Below are positions 13,801 through 23,766 of a stretch of 64,000 nt of DNA, one piece after another (within the stretch, counting starts at the first letter, position 1; the number at the start of each line of letters is the position of its first letter). The DNA is from Blastomussa wellsi (lineage: Eukaryota > Cnidaria > Anthozoa > Scleractinia > Plerogyridae): positions 42,932,113-42,996,112 of the forward strand of contig OX393561.1 in assembly GCA_947652115.1 (NCBI GenBank), given 5' to 3'. The notes under the pieces are model-generated. The model was not told where the DNA came from and did no database searches. It saw nothing but the letters and a program-made list of their open reading frames with translations. Position numbers and translations under genes: made by a program.

Positions 13801-16800
13801 CAGGTGTAGTAAGAACATTCATCAAAACAGTTATATACTCGACAAAGATTGCTCTAAAACAACACTGACAAAATTAACTCTGTTCTGTTAAGTCTTAACA
13901 TTACAACACTGTTCTGTCTTACCACTATTTTTGAAGGAGTTGATGGTTCTGGAATAAGGCTGAAATTAACATGAAAATACGAATAACTATAATTGCTGCA
14001 TTCCACGAGCCAATCTAACTTGCCTAACTTTTACTGTACTGTAAACATTTATTTTTAAAAGCATTATATGACAATTTGGGAAAGTGAAATATGTTTTTAT
14101 CTGGAAATGAAAGTGATGCAATTTTCTTACTGAAAAGTATCACATGAAATAGTTTACTGGAGCTCTCACAGTCTCCTTTAGAGACTGAAATTTTATGTTG
14201 GGAAAAGATTACAAGTTAGGATGATTTCCCAAAGCAACAAGTTACAAGGTGTACCTACATGTAAGTTTGACAATTCGCACTTTTCAAAGTACATGTATGA
14301 ATTATAATCCTTGTGTGGCTTCCAGTTTCCTCTTGCAGTTTCATCGCACTTCTAGACAGATGTCTATGCTAGCCATAATCAACAAGTTTCAGTGAAATAT
14401 TACAGAAATCTTATAAAGTCGAGCCACAAAAGAATGCTATTAATGTCAAACTGCAAGCAGTTACCTGTGGTAGAAAAATAGGCATGTACTAAAACCAGGG
14501 ACACCAGAACACAGAACACTGGAACACCCCGGAACACCAGAAATACTGTCAAATACCAATACATTTCTAAAAAAAAGATAATTTTGGTGTTCCAGGGTGT
14601 TCCAGTGTTCCTGATTTTAGAACATGCCGATAAAAATTTTTTTTTCCAAAATCCTCATTACATGACATTACGTATTACTAATATCTTTTGGCAGGAAACC
14701 TGACAATCATATCTTACTTGTCCAGTGTAATATCCTGGGTTTCTGGATAGAGCAGTGGTGCAAGAACAACAGGCACACGTTCTTTAGGAAAATCTGAAAA
14801 GAGGAGAAATAAACAACCTTAGTCAACTTGATGCATTCTGTACACACACTATCTGATGTCTACGCTTTGCTCAAATGTTTCTTTTGTCTTTTTATTCTTG
14901 TTTGTTATTTGACATAAAGGAACTTAAACTGTAAATCAAAAAGATAATGACTGTAGTTTCAATGTGAAAATCACATGTTGCCAAGACGTCTGTGGTATTC
15001 TCATTCCAAGAGTGGCTTGTCCCTCCTACCCAGCAGAGCCTGAGCATGACAAAAATTAAAGTGGTTCCAGGGACACATGATTTGATTGGCTAGCTTCACC
15101 AAATGGGGTCCAAAATCAAATACTTATGTCCAGGATTTTTTATGTTTTCATGACCTCCTTTCGAAAATTGAAGATTTTTAATTTTACGTTTTTTGACAAT
15201 TTTTAATTAGTAATTTTCATAAAATTCACAGTTTTAGTTAAATTCAAAGGTCCTCCTTGAACTGTCTTGACATCTGCCACGAATTCTGTGAAATTTTGCC
15301 ATTTTAGTAATTTTTGTAAAATTTGCATTCATTCTTGGACATATCTCCCTCTAGGGACGAGAGGGATGAGAATGAGTCTGTGAGAGAACTAAAACGAGGC
15401 TGCCAGATCTTGTATCTTAATTTCTGTAAGAAGAATATGTTTACATTTCTAAATTAGATGATTTAGTTAGGACATATTTTTAATTTTAATCATAGTTAGG
15501 ACCTTTCTGGAATCCACATAATGATTGAAAGCCTCCTAATAAAAGGTGACTGTTGTTTTTGTTGCTGCTGCCGTTAGGAGTAGTGTTGTGTCTAACAAAC
15601 TATCTCCACATGATGGAAGGCCAAGTTGCTGGCAATAAAAATTTATAACTCAAACCTTTTTTCAATGTTTCCATGAAGGCCGATACTTGGTCATCGCCAA
15701 CTCCAACCTGCTCCCTTGGTCCATGGATGATGTGAGACAGGAGACGATGTAACACTTCTATGGCGACATCTGTCAGACCTCCTTCCAGGACACCTCCGAC
15801 ATCTGACAACAATGAAAGACAATTTAAAGGGAACCTCCACTCTTTCGACAAGTTGACATTGACTCGTTTGAAATAGTACATGAATTTCAAATTTTGCCGG
15901 ATAAGCGAGAAATATCATTTAATAAAAAACAAAAAATGGACAATATTATCGCTTTTAAATATTCCCCCGCACCGCCATTTTGGATTTGATGTTGTGGTTG
16001 CCCTATTGTTTCACACAAAAGATGCTGTGCTTCATAACAATAGCGGCAACCACAATACATCATCAAATCCAAAATGGCAGCCTGCAGGAAATTTGATAGC
16101 CATAATCTTTTCCATTTTTGTTGCTATTAAATCATATTATTTCTCCTTTGTCTGGTAAAATTTAAGATTTAGGCATTTTTACAAACAATTTAAGGTATAT
16201 TTTTCGAAAGAGTGGAGGTTCCCTTTAAGTGAACCACAATTTATCTGTAATAATACAGCAAGTAAAAAGAAAAAACAACAGCAATGTTATTGTACATGTA
16301 CTGTCATTGCCACCCAATGTTTTAAAACTTCCCAGAAAAGATATCCATTGAAGATAGTGTGACAAGTCCATTTATTTACATGTAACACTTTACATTCACT
16401 GGTATGTTTCTTTATGCAACCAAACAACATAACTCCTGCATACATGCTAAAATGGGTAACAAATGGTCAATCAAAAATATCCACCCCCCAGCATTTTAGT
16501 TAAATTGCATGGGTCTTGCTTGTCCAACCTTTTCATGATGCTCTTGATTCTTTTGAAAGACTAAGAAAGTCTCTTAGGGTCACAAAATGCAACCTGCGAG
16601 AACTTTTTTATGCAGTTAAATGCAAATTTAACAACAAAGAGCTGTTAGCGATCAGCAGTGAGCGGTTAATTAGCGGTCTATGTCCCGGGCTCACGGGCTC
16701 AGATGGTTCATTCAGTCACTTGGCCCATTTAGTGATGCTCTTGTCAATGTTAAAAAAAATCAAAATTAATTCCCTAACTTTGACAAGAAATATAAATTTC

Positions 16801-19800
16801 CCTCCATGCCACTACTGCCTATTTCTTCTCTGCTGTTTTTCTGTTCCACGTTTTACACAGCCAAATATTGATTTCCAGTTCTCTGCTAAGAGCCTGTCAA
16901 GCACTTAAACTTACCAGAATCAATGTATGACCTCAGTAGGTCAGGCAACTTATGTTTCACAAACTGGCCAGCTACAAAATTAAAACAGAAAATAATGGCC
17001 TTCAATTACAATGCAATGTACACCATATCCACTAATGAAGCCTGAATCCAGTGTGGAAAAGAGATGAAAATGAGACCTACATTATTAGGCCTGATTCACA
17101 CTAGTAACAGGCAAGGTCACAGGCAATGTCACGTACACACAATAAGACCCCACACTAATGTTTTGTTTAACTAGTGTGAACAACACAACATGCATGATAT
17201 GACAACATACATGCCGGAACATAATGGCATAAGAACAAATAGATGTACGCAAGGGAAAAAGCTGATGTTTTCATTATGTCCATTTGTCCCTTGTTTTGTT
17301 ATTTTGTTCTTAGTCTGAAACAGACTTTACAAGTCTCCCTGTAGTCCAGTGTTAGAGCGCTGGGCCAATATGAGGAAGGTTATGGGTTTGATTCCCATTG
17401 GGGACTCGGGTTTTGCCTTTGTTCCACACCTGTGACTACAGAAATGGCATCTTTCTAAAACCTCAAATGTCTAAACAAAAAAACCATACCATGGTTTTTC
17501 AATTCTTCATTTGAGGAACTTAAAAGACTTAAACCAAAGATCACCTGCAAAATAGAATAAAATATAAATTAGGTAACTTAGAGAATTAATTTTGAAGTGT
17601 AACACAATGTGACAAATGCATTTGCTTGCTGGAATTTATATGGTTTCCTACATGTAATTTGAACATTGAAAAACTCCTACACAAAAAGCATTCCTGTTTT
17701 GATGCCATGGCCTACCAAGCTCCGAGTCCCCATTTCAAATGGTTTTTGAACGAACCAGAGGTGACATTTGACTCTTTTGAGGTACATTCAAATGGAGAAA
17801 TGCTTGACTTGTGATCAAATAAACTGTTAGCAATTATTTATTGATCCCCTGAGGTTGCAAGTTACAAGGAGTTTATAAGATGACATACACACATCTACAT
17901 GTATCTTAGATTTGTTGCAAAACTTAAATTCTTAATTTTTATCATCCATTCAATAACAGCTTTAATCAATTCAATAGTAGAATTTTTTCACTGGTTCTCA
18001 ATAATGGTAATGTTCAGAGATACATGCATGTATACTACTAAATGAATGTGGATGTACACAAACAATCAGACAGCAGTTTCCAAGATAATAATTTTTCTGA
18101 TATTAGTAAGGACTTGCAGCTAGTCTGAATACTAACAAAGAAAGCCACTTTCCCTCCTACCTCCTGGACTTTATTTAGCTTCAACAGTCTGCTGATATTT
18201 GGAAGCAGTTGAGAGGAAGGTCTCAAGGTACGCTGCTTGTGTTCTGGTGTTTCAATCGCATAACACAAAATAGAGGAAAAGTTGGGTTTTGAGACAAGCA
18301 TCTGACATTCTTGAATCAGGAACTGACACTAACGGAAGAACAGGAAGACATTATTTTAGTCTGTATGTCAGACAATGAATATTTCATTAGGTCATTTAGC
18401 ATTGTTCAAGTTATCTATCTCAATAAGATATCAAAACAGGAAGTTTTTTTCTGTACATTGTACCAAAAATGGAAATCGTTGACATGAAATGGATACTGTA
18501 AATTTACCAGATGAATGCTATATATTTATTTTTACTGTATATTGATTCACGTATCTCTGTTTAATGCAGTGTTGTTGTTGAACTGAATTACACTGTATAG
18601 ATCTATTTTGCTCTTCAAATTGCAAATCTGATAATCATAGCTTAATTCATGTGAATGAGGACATCTGTCTCGTGAATTATATAGTGTCTCAGGTATGCAT
18701 AACTGTCTCAAATTCTCCCAAACTGCCTCATGTTTAGATGAGGCTATGAAAACACAGAATTGACATTAAATAAAAAAATTAAAAATTGTCTTTTTAGCTT
18801 CGCATCATATGACACGTGCGACACAAAGATGTTGGGATCAACTGCATTCCTTGTGGATTCCCTTGTAACCCATGTGTTAGTCCAACTTTGTATTGACATT
18901 TTTAGTTGCTTGATAAGCTAAGTAAATCATTATAATGAAGCAAAAGATAAAGGCTACATGTGCTTTTTATAGCACATTAGAATATAGCCCTGTATGCAAA
19001 AACTATAGGAGCCTGGTACCCCGGATGCAGTTTATGTAGCGCTGCGAATTAAAAAAAATGGAGGCGACAATCTTTTAAAGTTGTCTTTTTGTTTCCTTTA
19101 TTATGGCTGCTGAAACAAATAATTATTTAATTATTTAGATATAATACTGTTAAGTATGGCAAGCACAGTATTAGATATTTTGGCCCACACATATGGGGCA
19201 AGATAAGCCAGGAACTACGCAGTAAGACCAGTCTTCAGGCATTCAGGATAGGGGTGCGTGCTCTCAATGCGCTTGGCTTGCTGGACGGCACGTGTGGCTG
19301 CTGCGCATGCTCATCTTAGAGTGGTGGGTATGTGCAGTGGCTTTTGCTGTGTGACTGCCTGGTAAATTGGGGGTGTGCTCCCCTGTATCCTCAATTTTAC
19401 TAATTTAGTCTGCGAGACTCTTAACATTCTGAAATTTGCATCTATATTTTACTGCTACTGTACTTATATATTTGTCCTATACTGCCTGGTTGTTTGTCTG
19501 GCTATCTAATTGTCTGTCTTGTCTGTCCATCTGTTTTTGTCTTTGTTCTTTCCCTGCTTGTCCTACTGTTTGTCTGTAGCAATTTTATACATCAACTATA
19601 TTTTAAGAATATATTTTTAATATCTCTATATATACTTTATTTAATTCTACTGTTTGTCTGCAGCAATTTTATACATTAATGATATCTTAAGAATATATTT
19701 TTAATATTTTTATATATACTTTATTTAATCTTATATTATATCCATTTTATTAATTTATAGTGTCCACAATTAGCTTTTAGCTAAATACCCTGACACTCAA

Positions 19801-22284
19801 ATAAAGTTTATGTATGTATGTATGTATGTATGTAATGAAATAAGTTCAGGTGACTGGGGAGACAAAAATGTGGACGAGCTATTGAGCACCGCATGCTATA
19901 TTCTAAACAAGCTACAGTAGAAGATGGGTTTCCCAAAGTTTTGACGTCTAGAAAAGCAGCTGAATACCCTTGTTTAATGGCTCGAGCATACACTAGCAGC
20001 TTTTCTAGACCTCAAGCAGGCATTATTTTCTTATAGAACCTGGATAACAGCCTTCTAGTAAGTAAATGGAAAAACAATCTTTTATCGCCTCGCACGGAAT
20101 AAATTACGATATAAGTTTATTCTTTATCACTTGAAAATGATGTCATGTATCAAAACATTGTGTTCAACATTTTCGCTTATTTTTATTCTTAAATGTTTGT
20201 CTAAATCCAATTTCATTCCCTATTTTTCAAATAAATAATTGATTTGAGAAACAGGATCACATCCTTAATATAGAAGCTTGAGAAAAGAGGATTCCTCTAT
20301 ATTTCCTCTATAGTTCTCACTATCTTTTTTGAACATTTTTGAAAGCAAGAAGTGGTTGTCAACAAGAAGAAGATTTGGATAATCTTGTTAATTATAAGTT
20401 TTACAGCGCGACACGCCTAAGTGTGGCCACCCAACAAACTTTTTTGACAAGTTATAATTAGCCAATCAGAGAGCGCGAATTTTTTGAGCTGTCCCACCTC
20501 CTTGCAATGTTCAAAGCTATTGTCACGAAACCCTCTTGCGCTTTCAACAAGGAGGCGGGACAACCCAAACAAATTTGCACTTCCTGACTGGCTAACTTGT
20601 CAAAAAAGTTTGTTGGGTGGCCACACTTAGGCACGTCACACTGTAAAAATCTGGTAAATTCATTGTAAAACAATCATTATATTATTTGCACTGCATTTCT
20701 ATCATTTGATAAACATGTAGTCGACACAGGCCTCACCCTCATCAAATATAAAGGTACAGTGAAGTCTGAGTCAAGCCTAATTACCTGTAAAAAGTCCTTC
20801 CCATTATTTTTGCCATCACCAGTAAAGTCAATAAATGAGAATAAACAACGGAACAAGTGGCGTTCTGCTTCATAACCATGCTTTTCAATCAGCTGCAACA
20901 TTAATCCAGCATTACCGTTAACCAAATGTAAATGATGTTAATTAAAAGCAATAACATAGGGCTCGAAAAAACCCCGTCCGGTCGTCCAGGACAAGTAGAT
21001 TTTCCCTTCAGGCAAGTAACTTTCTCTCCTTCCTTGCCCGATGGGCAAGGACCCAGGCAAGCCGTTCGCCGACTGAACTTTTGATAACGATTTTGAGAAG
21101 AAAAGGTAAGCTTTCGACTCAAGGGTAATCAAGTGTTTAGATTAAGCTTGACAAAAATTACAATTTATGGTGTTGTCAAGATGGGTTTATTACATAAAAC
21201 ACGCCTGTAGTTTGACTTCCATTCTTGTGTTCATGAATTATTAATGAGATTGAAAACTTGGGCAAGCGGGGAAGTGCCCAAGGCAAGCAAAATTTGAGGG
21301 TTACTTGCCCAACGGGCAAGGTGGAATTCATATATTTTTCGAGCCCTGTAATACCCTTAAACTATTACACTTAGAATTTCTTAGAAGTTTCTAAGATTAT
21401 AATTTTTGTTACGTTAGTAAGGACTTAATGTTATGCAACTAGTCTGAATACCAACATAAAGAAAGCCAATAATTATGCTAAGGCCAATTGTGACTTGCTA
21501 ACCCACATGTATGTTTCTATACTTTGCACTGGCTATGTGTACATGTATTTGTTTTGAGTTTTGACTGGTTCACAGAATGGTCTGTAACTGTTAAGATTGG
21601 CCTCAGCTGTTTCATTGGTTTTGGTTTTACAACACTCAACTGAAAATCACTGTTTAGAGGATTACAACAAGGGATTGTGGACATCAGAATACTAAACACA
21701 GTCAGATTTTCATACTTTACTTCAAATGGAAGGAATTCATTGGATTTTAAGACAGAATAAGTCAGTCAAATAATTTCAGAATCACATGCATGCATTTTTC
21801 CAGGATAAAGAGTGCATAATGTATGCTCAAATCGATGATCTTACAACAAAGAACATAAACTACTGGGATGCTATTATTATAACCATGTACACCTATAATA
21901 TAAAATTGTATTTTTATTATAATTATTAAACCATGTACTAACTTTAATTTATTTAATTGAAAGTAATACCAAACCCACAACATGATCAATGCTTAGTTAT
22001 TTGTAGCCCCCTAACTGGAGACCTTAAAAAATTCTTCTGGGTACTAGATGCAACCTTTCGCTGAGCATAACAGAATTAAGCTCAACTACAAATTTTGTGC
22101 AAGCTTGTGGATAATTGCTTTATGGCACATAGATTCATGCTTCTAAAAGACCAGGGTCTTTTCAATTAAAACTTACCTCGTGTATTTCCTTCAAAGTCGC
22201 TTTGTAATTTTTCTTTGTTAAATCACTGACTGCAAAGCTTATTTGTCCCAGAGCTAAAGACAAAGAGTCCACACAAGTACTCAT
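1..22284 (-). CDS. CNOT1: CCR4-NOT transcription complex subunit 1, 5' part (partial)
   Basis: CNOT1 is the large scaffold of the cytoplasmic and nuclear CCR4-NOT complex that deadenylates mRNA and mediates translational repression. Reading the minus strand, 23 exons join in frame to 967 residues, about the first 40 percent of the family's usual length of about 2400. The start at 22284 gives [17 protein letters not shown], matching the family N-terminus. Later landmarks are [17 protein letters not shown], the KVQE/VIFGL segment, [69 protein letters not shown] and [17 protein letters not shown]. This covers the alpha-helical N-terminal region that docks CNOT10/CNOT11 and the start of the central HEAT region; the MIF4G, CAF1-binding and NOT-box parts lie beyond base 1. 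A glutamine run (14 Q) sits in exon 21. Identification is secure; the exact splice sites are read by eye. Confidence 0.96.
1842..1883 (-). repeat. CNOT1: Coding polyglutamine tract of CNOT1
   Basis: Fourteen consecutive CAG/CAA codons in exon 21 of CNOT1, in the low-complexity linker that is rich in Ser, Pro, Gln and Leu and lies between the N-terminal helical domain and the conserved [11 protein letters not shown] segment. The tract mixes CAA with CAG, so it is not a pure CAG repeat. Confidence 0.85.
2541..2775. repeat. 70-bp tandem repeat, about 3.3 copies, in a CNOT1 intron
   Basis: The block containing AACAGTACCACATGAAAGCA and AGCTTTCATTTGAATG recurs with a period of 70 bases (anchor AGCATAAC/AGCATGAC at 2552, 2622 and 2692, then a decayed copy near 2762). 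It lies in the intron between exons 21 and 20. A weaker related segment is visible at 2480-2505 and 2795-2812. Confidence 0.85.
3122..3310. repeat. 66-bp tandem triplication ending at the CNOT1 exon 19 donor
   Basis: TTTATTTGCT plus a GAGACAAA block and a GGAATGACC block recurs at 3123, 3189 and 3255, period 66. The last copy runs into the exon 19 splice donor at 3306-3305, so the intron start has been triplicated. The other two copies carry GACCTC and GACCTG in place of GACCTTAC and are therefore not equivalent donors. Confidence 0.8.
4500..4606 (-). mobile_element. tRNA-derived SINE fragment
   Basis: On the minus strand the sequence reads GGGAGGTGCACTGGCCTAAC followed by a B-box-like CCAGTTCGAATGACTCGG and a tail containing GCAAGACACTTAACTC. 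The same tail occurs in the element at 25660-25842, so both belong to one SINE family. It is in a CNOT1 intron. Confidence 0.6.
5110..5352 (+). mobile_element. Non-LTR retrotransposon (LINE) ORF2 fragment
   Basis: The plus strand from about 5170 translates as [20 protein letters not shown] followed by [20 protein letters not shown] and WTNLLSNT. This is the connector between endonuclease and reverse transcriptase that is typical of CR1/L2/Rex-type LINEs. A short upstream part is duplicated (ACTTATGAACCGAAGGT and ACTTATAAACCGAAGGT). It is a short relic, opposite in strand to CNOT1, ending about 30 bp from the exon 15 donor. Confidence 0.7.
6458..6634. repeat. Fold-back element, 177 bp (family with GCCGCAGGCGAG core)
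   Basis: An almost complete palindrome. The left arm AAAGAAGCCTAAGCCATGTA is complemented by the right arm TACATGGCTTAGGCTTC. The turn is AGCCGCAGGCGAG. The right arm has GAGTG at regular steps of 19-20 bp. No coding capacity. The same core and spacing, but different stem sequence, occurs at 41081-41265. It lies in the CNOT1 intron between exons 14 and 13. Confidence 0.85.
7911..8275 (+). mobile_element. Penelope-like element terminal repeat with internal duplication
   Basis: The segment starting TTTGGTTTTATCAACTGGG occurs at 7911 and again at about 8036. The second copy is followed by its own inverted arm (AAGAGATTCGAGAGCTGACG ... CGTCAGCTCTCGAATCTC). A tail ACTTCCCACCGACGCAGC ... CCCCCTCTAT follows. 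The same unit with the same tail lies at 59263-59496. The arrangement fits the tandem terminal repeats known for Penelope-like elements, and an RT of that class is in this window. It ends about 35 bp from the CNOT1 exon 13 donor. Confidence 0.65.
8095..8122 (-). ncRNA. Hammerhead-ribozyme-like core in Penelope-type repeat
   Basis: The minus strand reads CTGAAGA, then AGGGC-TGAC-GCTC, then GAAAC, then GTC. This is the CUGANGA ... GAAA core of a type I hammerhead with a 4-bp stem II (GGGC/GCTC) and a minimal stem III. The three bases after the expected cleavage site (AGC) can pair with GCT just before CTGAAGA. Hammerheads are known in Penelope-like elements. The copy at 7971-7998 (minus) and the one at 59346-59373 (plus) have C instead of U in the CUGA box and are probably inactive. 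Confidence 0.5.
9937..10338. mobile_element. MITE, TIR TAAGGAC(A/G)TTCGCG, copy 1
   Basis: A 402-bp element bounded by TAAGGACATTCGCG and a degenerate inverse ending CTTCCTTAA. The interior contains GGTAGGGGTCACCAACCATT and CTCGATGGATGACGTGGC, also found in the 542-bp copy at 41738-42279. No ORF of note. It is in the CNOT1 intron between exons 11 and 10. Confidence 0.8.
10475..11665. repeat. 19-bp C-rich minisatellite, about 1.2 kb
   Basis: Tandem units close to CCAACCCAACCCCACTCCA, with many units shortened to the 14-bp form lacking CACTC, fill this stretch. It begins in degenerate CAACTCCACTCCA-like units around 10475 and is most regular from 10620. The plus strand is almost free of G and the CNOT1-sense strand is G-rich. 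Because the motif contains no stop triplet in any frame, all six frames stay open for hundreds of codons (for example plus strand 10399-11676, Thr/Pro/Asn/His-rich). I regard these ORFs as artefacts. It lies in the CNOT1 intron between exons 11 and 10. Confidence 0.95.
12436..13031. mobile_element. Probable TIR element (ACCCATTG ends)
   Basis: ACCCATTGACTCCTGGAG at 12436 is mirrored by CAATGGGT at 13024-13031, with further weak complementarity inside. The interior is AT-rich with no convincing ORF. It is in the CNOT1 intron between exons 9 and 8. Boundaries are tentative. Confidence 0.4.
13067..13492. repeat. Large imperfect fold-back element, 426 bp
   Basis: CGTGTATAAGGCAACTTTGT at the left is the imperfect complement of GTCCCATTTGTACACG at the right. 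GTGACGTCAAATGCTCAAAA and TTTGAGCCTTTGACGTCAC pair further in, as do ATGAGAAGTCATAA and TTATAACTTCTCAT. The turn lies near 13270-13310. No ORF. It is in the CNOT1 intron between exons 9 and 8. Confidence 0.75.
14481..14628. repeat. Short fold-back element with GGAACACC motifs, 148 bp
   Basis: GGCATGTACTAAAACCAGG at the left is mirrored by CCTGATTTTAGAACATGCC at the right. Both arms are rich in GGAACACC / GGTGTTCC copies. Intronic in CNOT1, between exons 8 and 7. Confidence 0.75.
15824..16228. mobile_element. MITE, 405 bp, TIR TTAAAGGGAACCTCCACTC
   Basis: Near-perfect 25-bp inverted ends start TTAAAGGGAACCTCCACTC. The centre is also palindromic (AACCACAA...TTGTGGTT and CCATTTTGGATTTGATG with its complement). 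One end lies only 18 bp from the CNOT1 exon 6 acceptor, so the upstream side of the branch-site region of that intron is made of transposon sequence. No ORF. Confidence 0.85.
17330..17425 (+). mobile_element. tRNA-derived SINE
   Basis: CTGTAGTCCAGTGTTAGAGC resembles a pol III A box and GGGTTTGATTCCC a B box, followed by ATTGGGGACTCGG. The minus-strand copy at 33445-33535 has the same layout. Intronic in CNOT1. It is not a functional tRNA gene, since there is no closing acceptor stem. Confidence 0.7.
19140..19838 (+). mobile_element. LINE 3' end with (TATG)n tail
   Basis: Bases 19173-19319 translate as [18 protein letters not shown] and then [17 protein letters not shown], ending at the TAG at 19317. 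This is the C-terminal tail typical of CR1/L2-like ORF2. A 3' UTR follows. It includes an 84-bp direct duplication (19562-19647 and 19648-19731, anchor CTACTGTTTGTCTG) and ends in AATAAAG plus tandem TATG repeats at 19810-19834. It is a 5'-truncated insertion in the CNOT1 intron between exons 3 and 2. Confidence 0.75.
20399..20648. mobile_element. MITE, 250 bp, about 60-bp TIRs starting TTTTACAG
   Basis: TTTTACAGCGCGACACGCC is mirrored by CTGTAAAA with GGCACGTCACA. The next 45 bases (CTAAGTGTGGCCACCCAACA ...) are an exact inverse of the right side. No ORF. It lies in the CNOT1 intron between exons 3 and 2. Confidence 0.88.
20958..21347. mobile_element. MITE, 390 bp, TIR AGGGCTCGAAAAA
   Basis: Perfect 13-bp terminal inverted repeat AGGGCTCGAAAAA / TTTTTCGAGCCCT. 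Inside, GATGGGCAAGGACCC and CCCAACGGGCAAGG are further repeated motifs near the ends. It is in the first CNOT1 intron. Confidence 0.75.
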
Positions 22285-22666
22285 TTTTGTTAGAAAACCA
22301 AATCACGCCCAGGCGAATTTTAACCTGTGTGTTACAGGTTTACAACAAAAACACTGTCATCTTTTCTGATTTTTGGAAAAGCGAAAGATCGAAGTCATCT
22401 TGGTTGAAACGACTAAGACACTACCAAATGACACGGCATAATTTCACAAGAACTCAAGACAGATTCAACAAAACAGAAAATTGAAAATGGCCGTCCAACA
22501 CGATGATATCCTACAATGCATTACGATTTTCTGTTTTGTCGATGCGAATTGGCCAGCGGAAAGCCAAGTGATTATGCGCACTAGCAAGAGGGAGGCGGTT
22601 TTGTTTCCGCCATTGGAAGAGTGTTGAGCAATTTTCAGCTGAATTTGTCTTCTTTTTGGTTGAAAA
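22285..22666. promoter_or_regulatory. Bidirectional promoter region between CNOT1 and ARPC4
   Basis: Only 382 bp separate the two divergent start codons, so both 5' UTRs and both core promoters must be packed here. No TATA box is obvious on either side; the half next to ARPC4 is richer in GC. The region holds ACACAGGTTAAAATTCGC-type sequence but no motif I can name with confidence. Confidence 0.7.
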
Positions 22667-23173
22667 ATGGCTGCAACTTTACGTCCTTATCTTAATGCCG
22701 TTCGCGCAACACTCACGGCGTCGATGTGCTTGGAAAACTTTGATTCTCAAGTGGTAGAAAGGCACAACAAACCCGAAGTGGAGGTCCATAGCAGTAAGGA
22801 GTTGCTTCTCACACCAGTGATCATCAGTCGAAATGAGAAAGAGAAAGTGCTCATCGAAGGTTCTATCAACTCTCTGAGAATAAGCATTGCAGTGAAGCAA
22901 GCTGACGAGATTGAAAAGATTTTGTGCAAGAAGTTCATGCGTTTTATGATGATGCGAGCTGAAAACTTCTTCATTCTTCGAAGGAAGCCCGTCCAAGGGT
23001 ACGACATTAGCTTCCTCATCACCAATTTCCACACGGAGCAAATGTTTAAGCACAAGCTCGTCGATTTCGTAATTCAGTTCATGGAAGAAATAGACAAGGA
23101 GATTAGTGAAATGAAGTTAGCTGTCAATGCAAGAGCGCGCATCTGCGCTGAAGAATTCCTCAAGAATTTCTAG
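22667..23173 (+). CDS. ARPC4: Actin-related protein 2/3 complex subunit 4
   Basis: ARPC4 (p20-ARC) is a core subunit of the seven-protein Arp2/3 complex that nucleates branched actin filaments; with ARPC2 it forms the contact to the mother filament. The 168-residue ORF starts [16 protein letters not shown] and ends AEEFLKNF, exactly the family's usual length. It is nearly identical to the animal consensus throughout, including [30 protein letters not shown] and [20 protein letters not shown]. The coding region is uninterrupted, so there is no intron within the CDS. An ATTAAA-type poly(A) signal occurs near 23347. It is transcribed away from CNOT1. The start is the first ATG, with an A at -3. 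Confidence 0.98.
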   Translation: MAATLRPYLNAVRATLTASMCLENFDSQVVERHNKPEVEVHSSKELLLTPVIISRNEKEKVLIEGSINSLRISIAVKQADEIEKILCKKFMRFMMMRAENFFILRRKPVQGYDISFLITNFHTEQMFKHKLVDFVIQFMEEIDKEISEMKLAVNARARICAEEFLKNF

Positions 23174-23544
23174 ATTTGAAACTTGTACTGTATCAGTGAA
23201 GTTTGAACAAGTTGAAACTTTATACAGAGTTCTTTAATATTTAGTTTTGTAATCTACATGTAAACAGCGGTATCTTGTCAAATTATGGATCTTTTCAAAC
23301 GTTGAATTGCAATGGACTCACTGCAACAAAAGAGTAAACCGAAAATTAAAGTAGACCTGATTTGTTGTTTTGTTGTTGTTTCTGTTTGAGTGGCATGCCA
23401 GGATGGTAGCTGGTCAAAATGTCCCTGTAAACATGCATTTTTTTATTGTTTGTAAAACGTGCTTCACCAAAGATTGTACAATTCAATTCTCAAACTCATT
23501 TAATAATTCATCGAGTTAAAACAAAGAAAATCATAAGCGTGACC

Positions 23545-23766
23545 ATGGTTTGGATACCCTATCTTAATTAGCATAGATTTTGATGATTTTATTTCTCCGT
23601 TTGCTCCTTAGTTTTTGTTTCGATTGAGAATATATATTAAACACTCGAGACTGTGTTTCATCGGCTATCCAAACACCTCACAGTTCATTAAAATTACTCC
23701 GCTACTCTCTTCTTGGTGTTTGGATACCCTGATGAGACATTGTCTCTCGTGTTTGATATATTATGT
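23545..23766. repeat. Fold-back element, GTGTTTGG(N12)GA family, copy 1
   Basis: Shares ordered motifs with 59590-59828: a TTTGG-block at the left, CACTCGAGA...GTGTTTCATC in the middle, an inverted copy of the block, and GTGTTTGG-block with TGTCTCTCGTGTTTGATATA at the right. In this copy the block is TTTGGATACCCTATC/GATG, present at 23549, inverted at 23659-23676, and direct at 23717. No ORF. Confidence 0.75.

Larger units (their letters stand above)
201..22284 (-). other. CNOT1: CNOT1 exon map in this window
   Basis: Exons in order of transcription: 22284-22177, 20892-20785, 18322-18161, 17544-17490, 16971-16915, 15802-15656, 14793-14718, 13959-13923, 12379-12324, 11946-11870, 9848-9799, 9664-9557, 8477-8310, 6011-5884, 5515-5383, 4752-4645, 4335-4219, 3683-3561, 3455-3307, 3033-2880, 2276-1793, 1437-1265, 325-201. 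Every intron is GT-AG on the minus strand and every junction keeps the reading frame, giving 2903 coding bases (967 codons plus two bases). Exon 22 has a tandem acceptor (CAGCAG at 1443-1438), so one extra alanine is optional. I chose boundaries by combining splice consensus, phase and similarity to the known family sequence. Confidence 0.88.

Noticed and set aside
17330..17425. Functional tRNA gene
   Set aside because: A and B boxes are present but there is no acceptor-stem pairing; similar copies elsewhere in the window show a SINE family. The same applies to 25660-25842, 33445-33535 and 49890-49970.
22679..23055. Minus-strand ORFs of 124 and 102 codons
   Set aside because: Antisense shadows of ARPC4.
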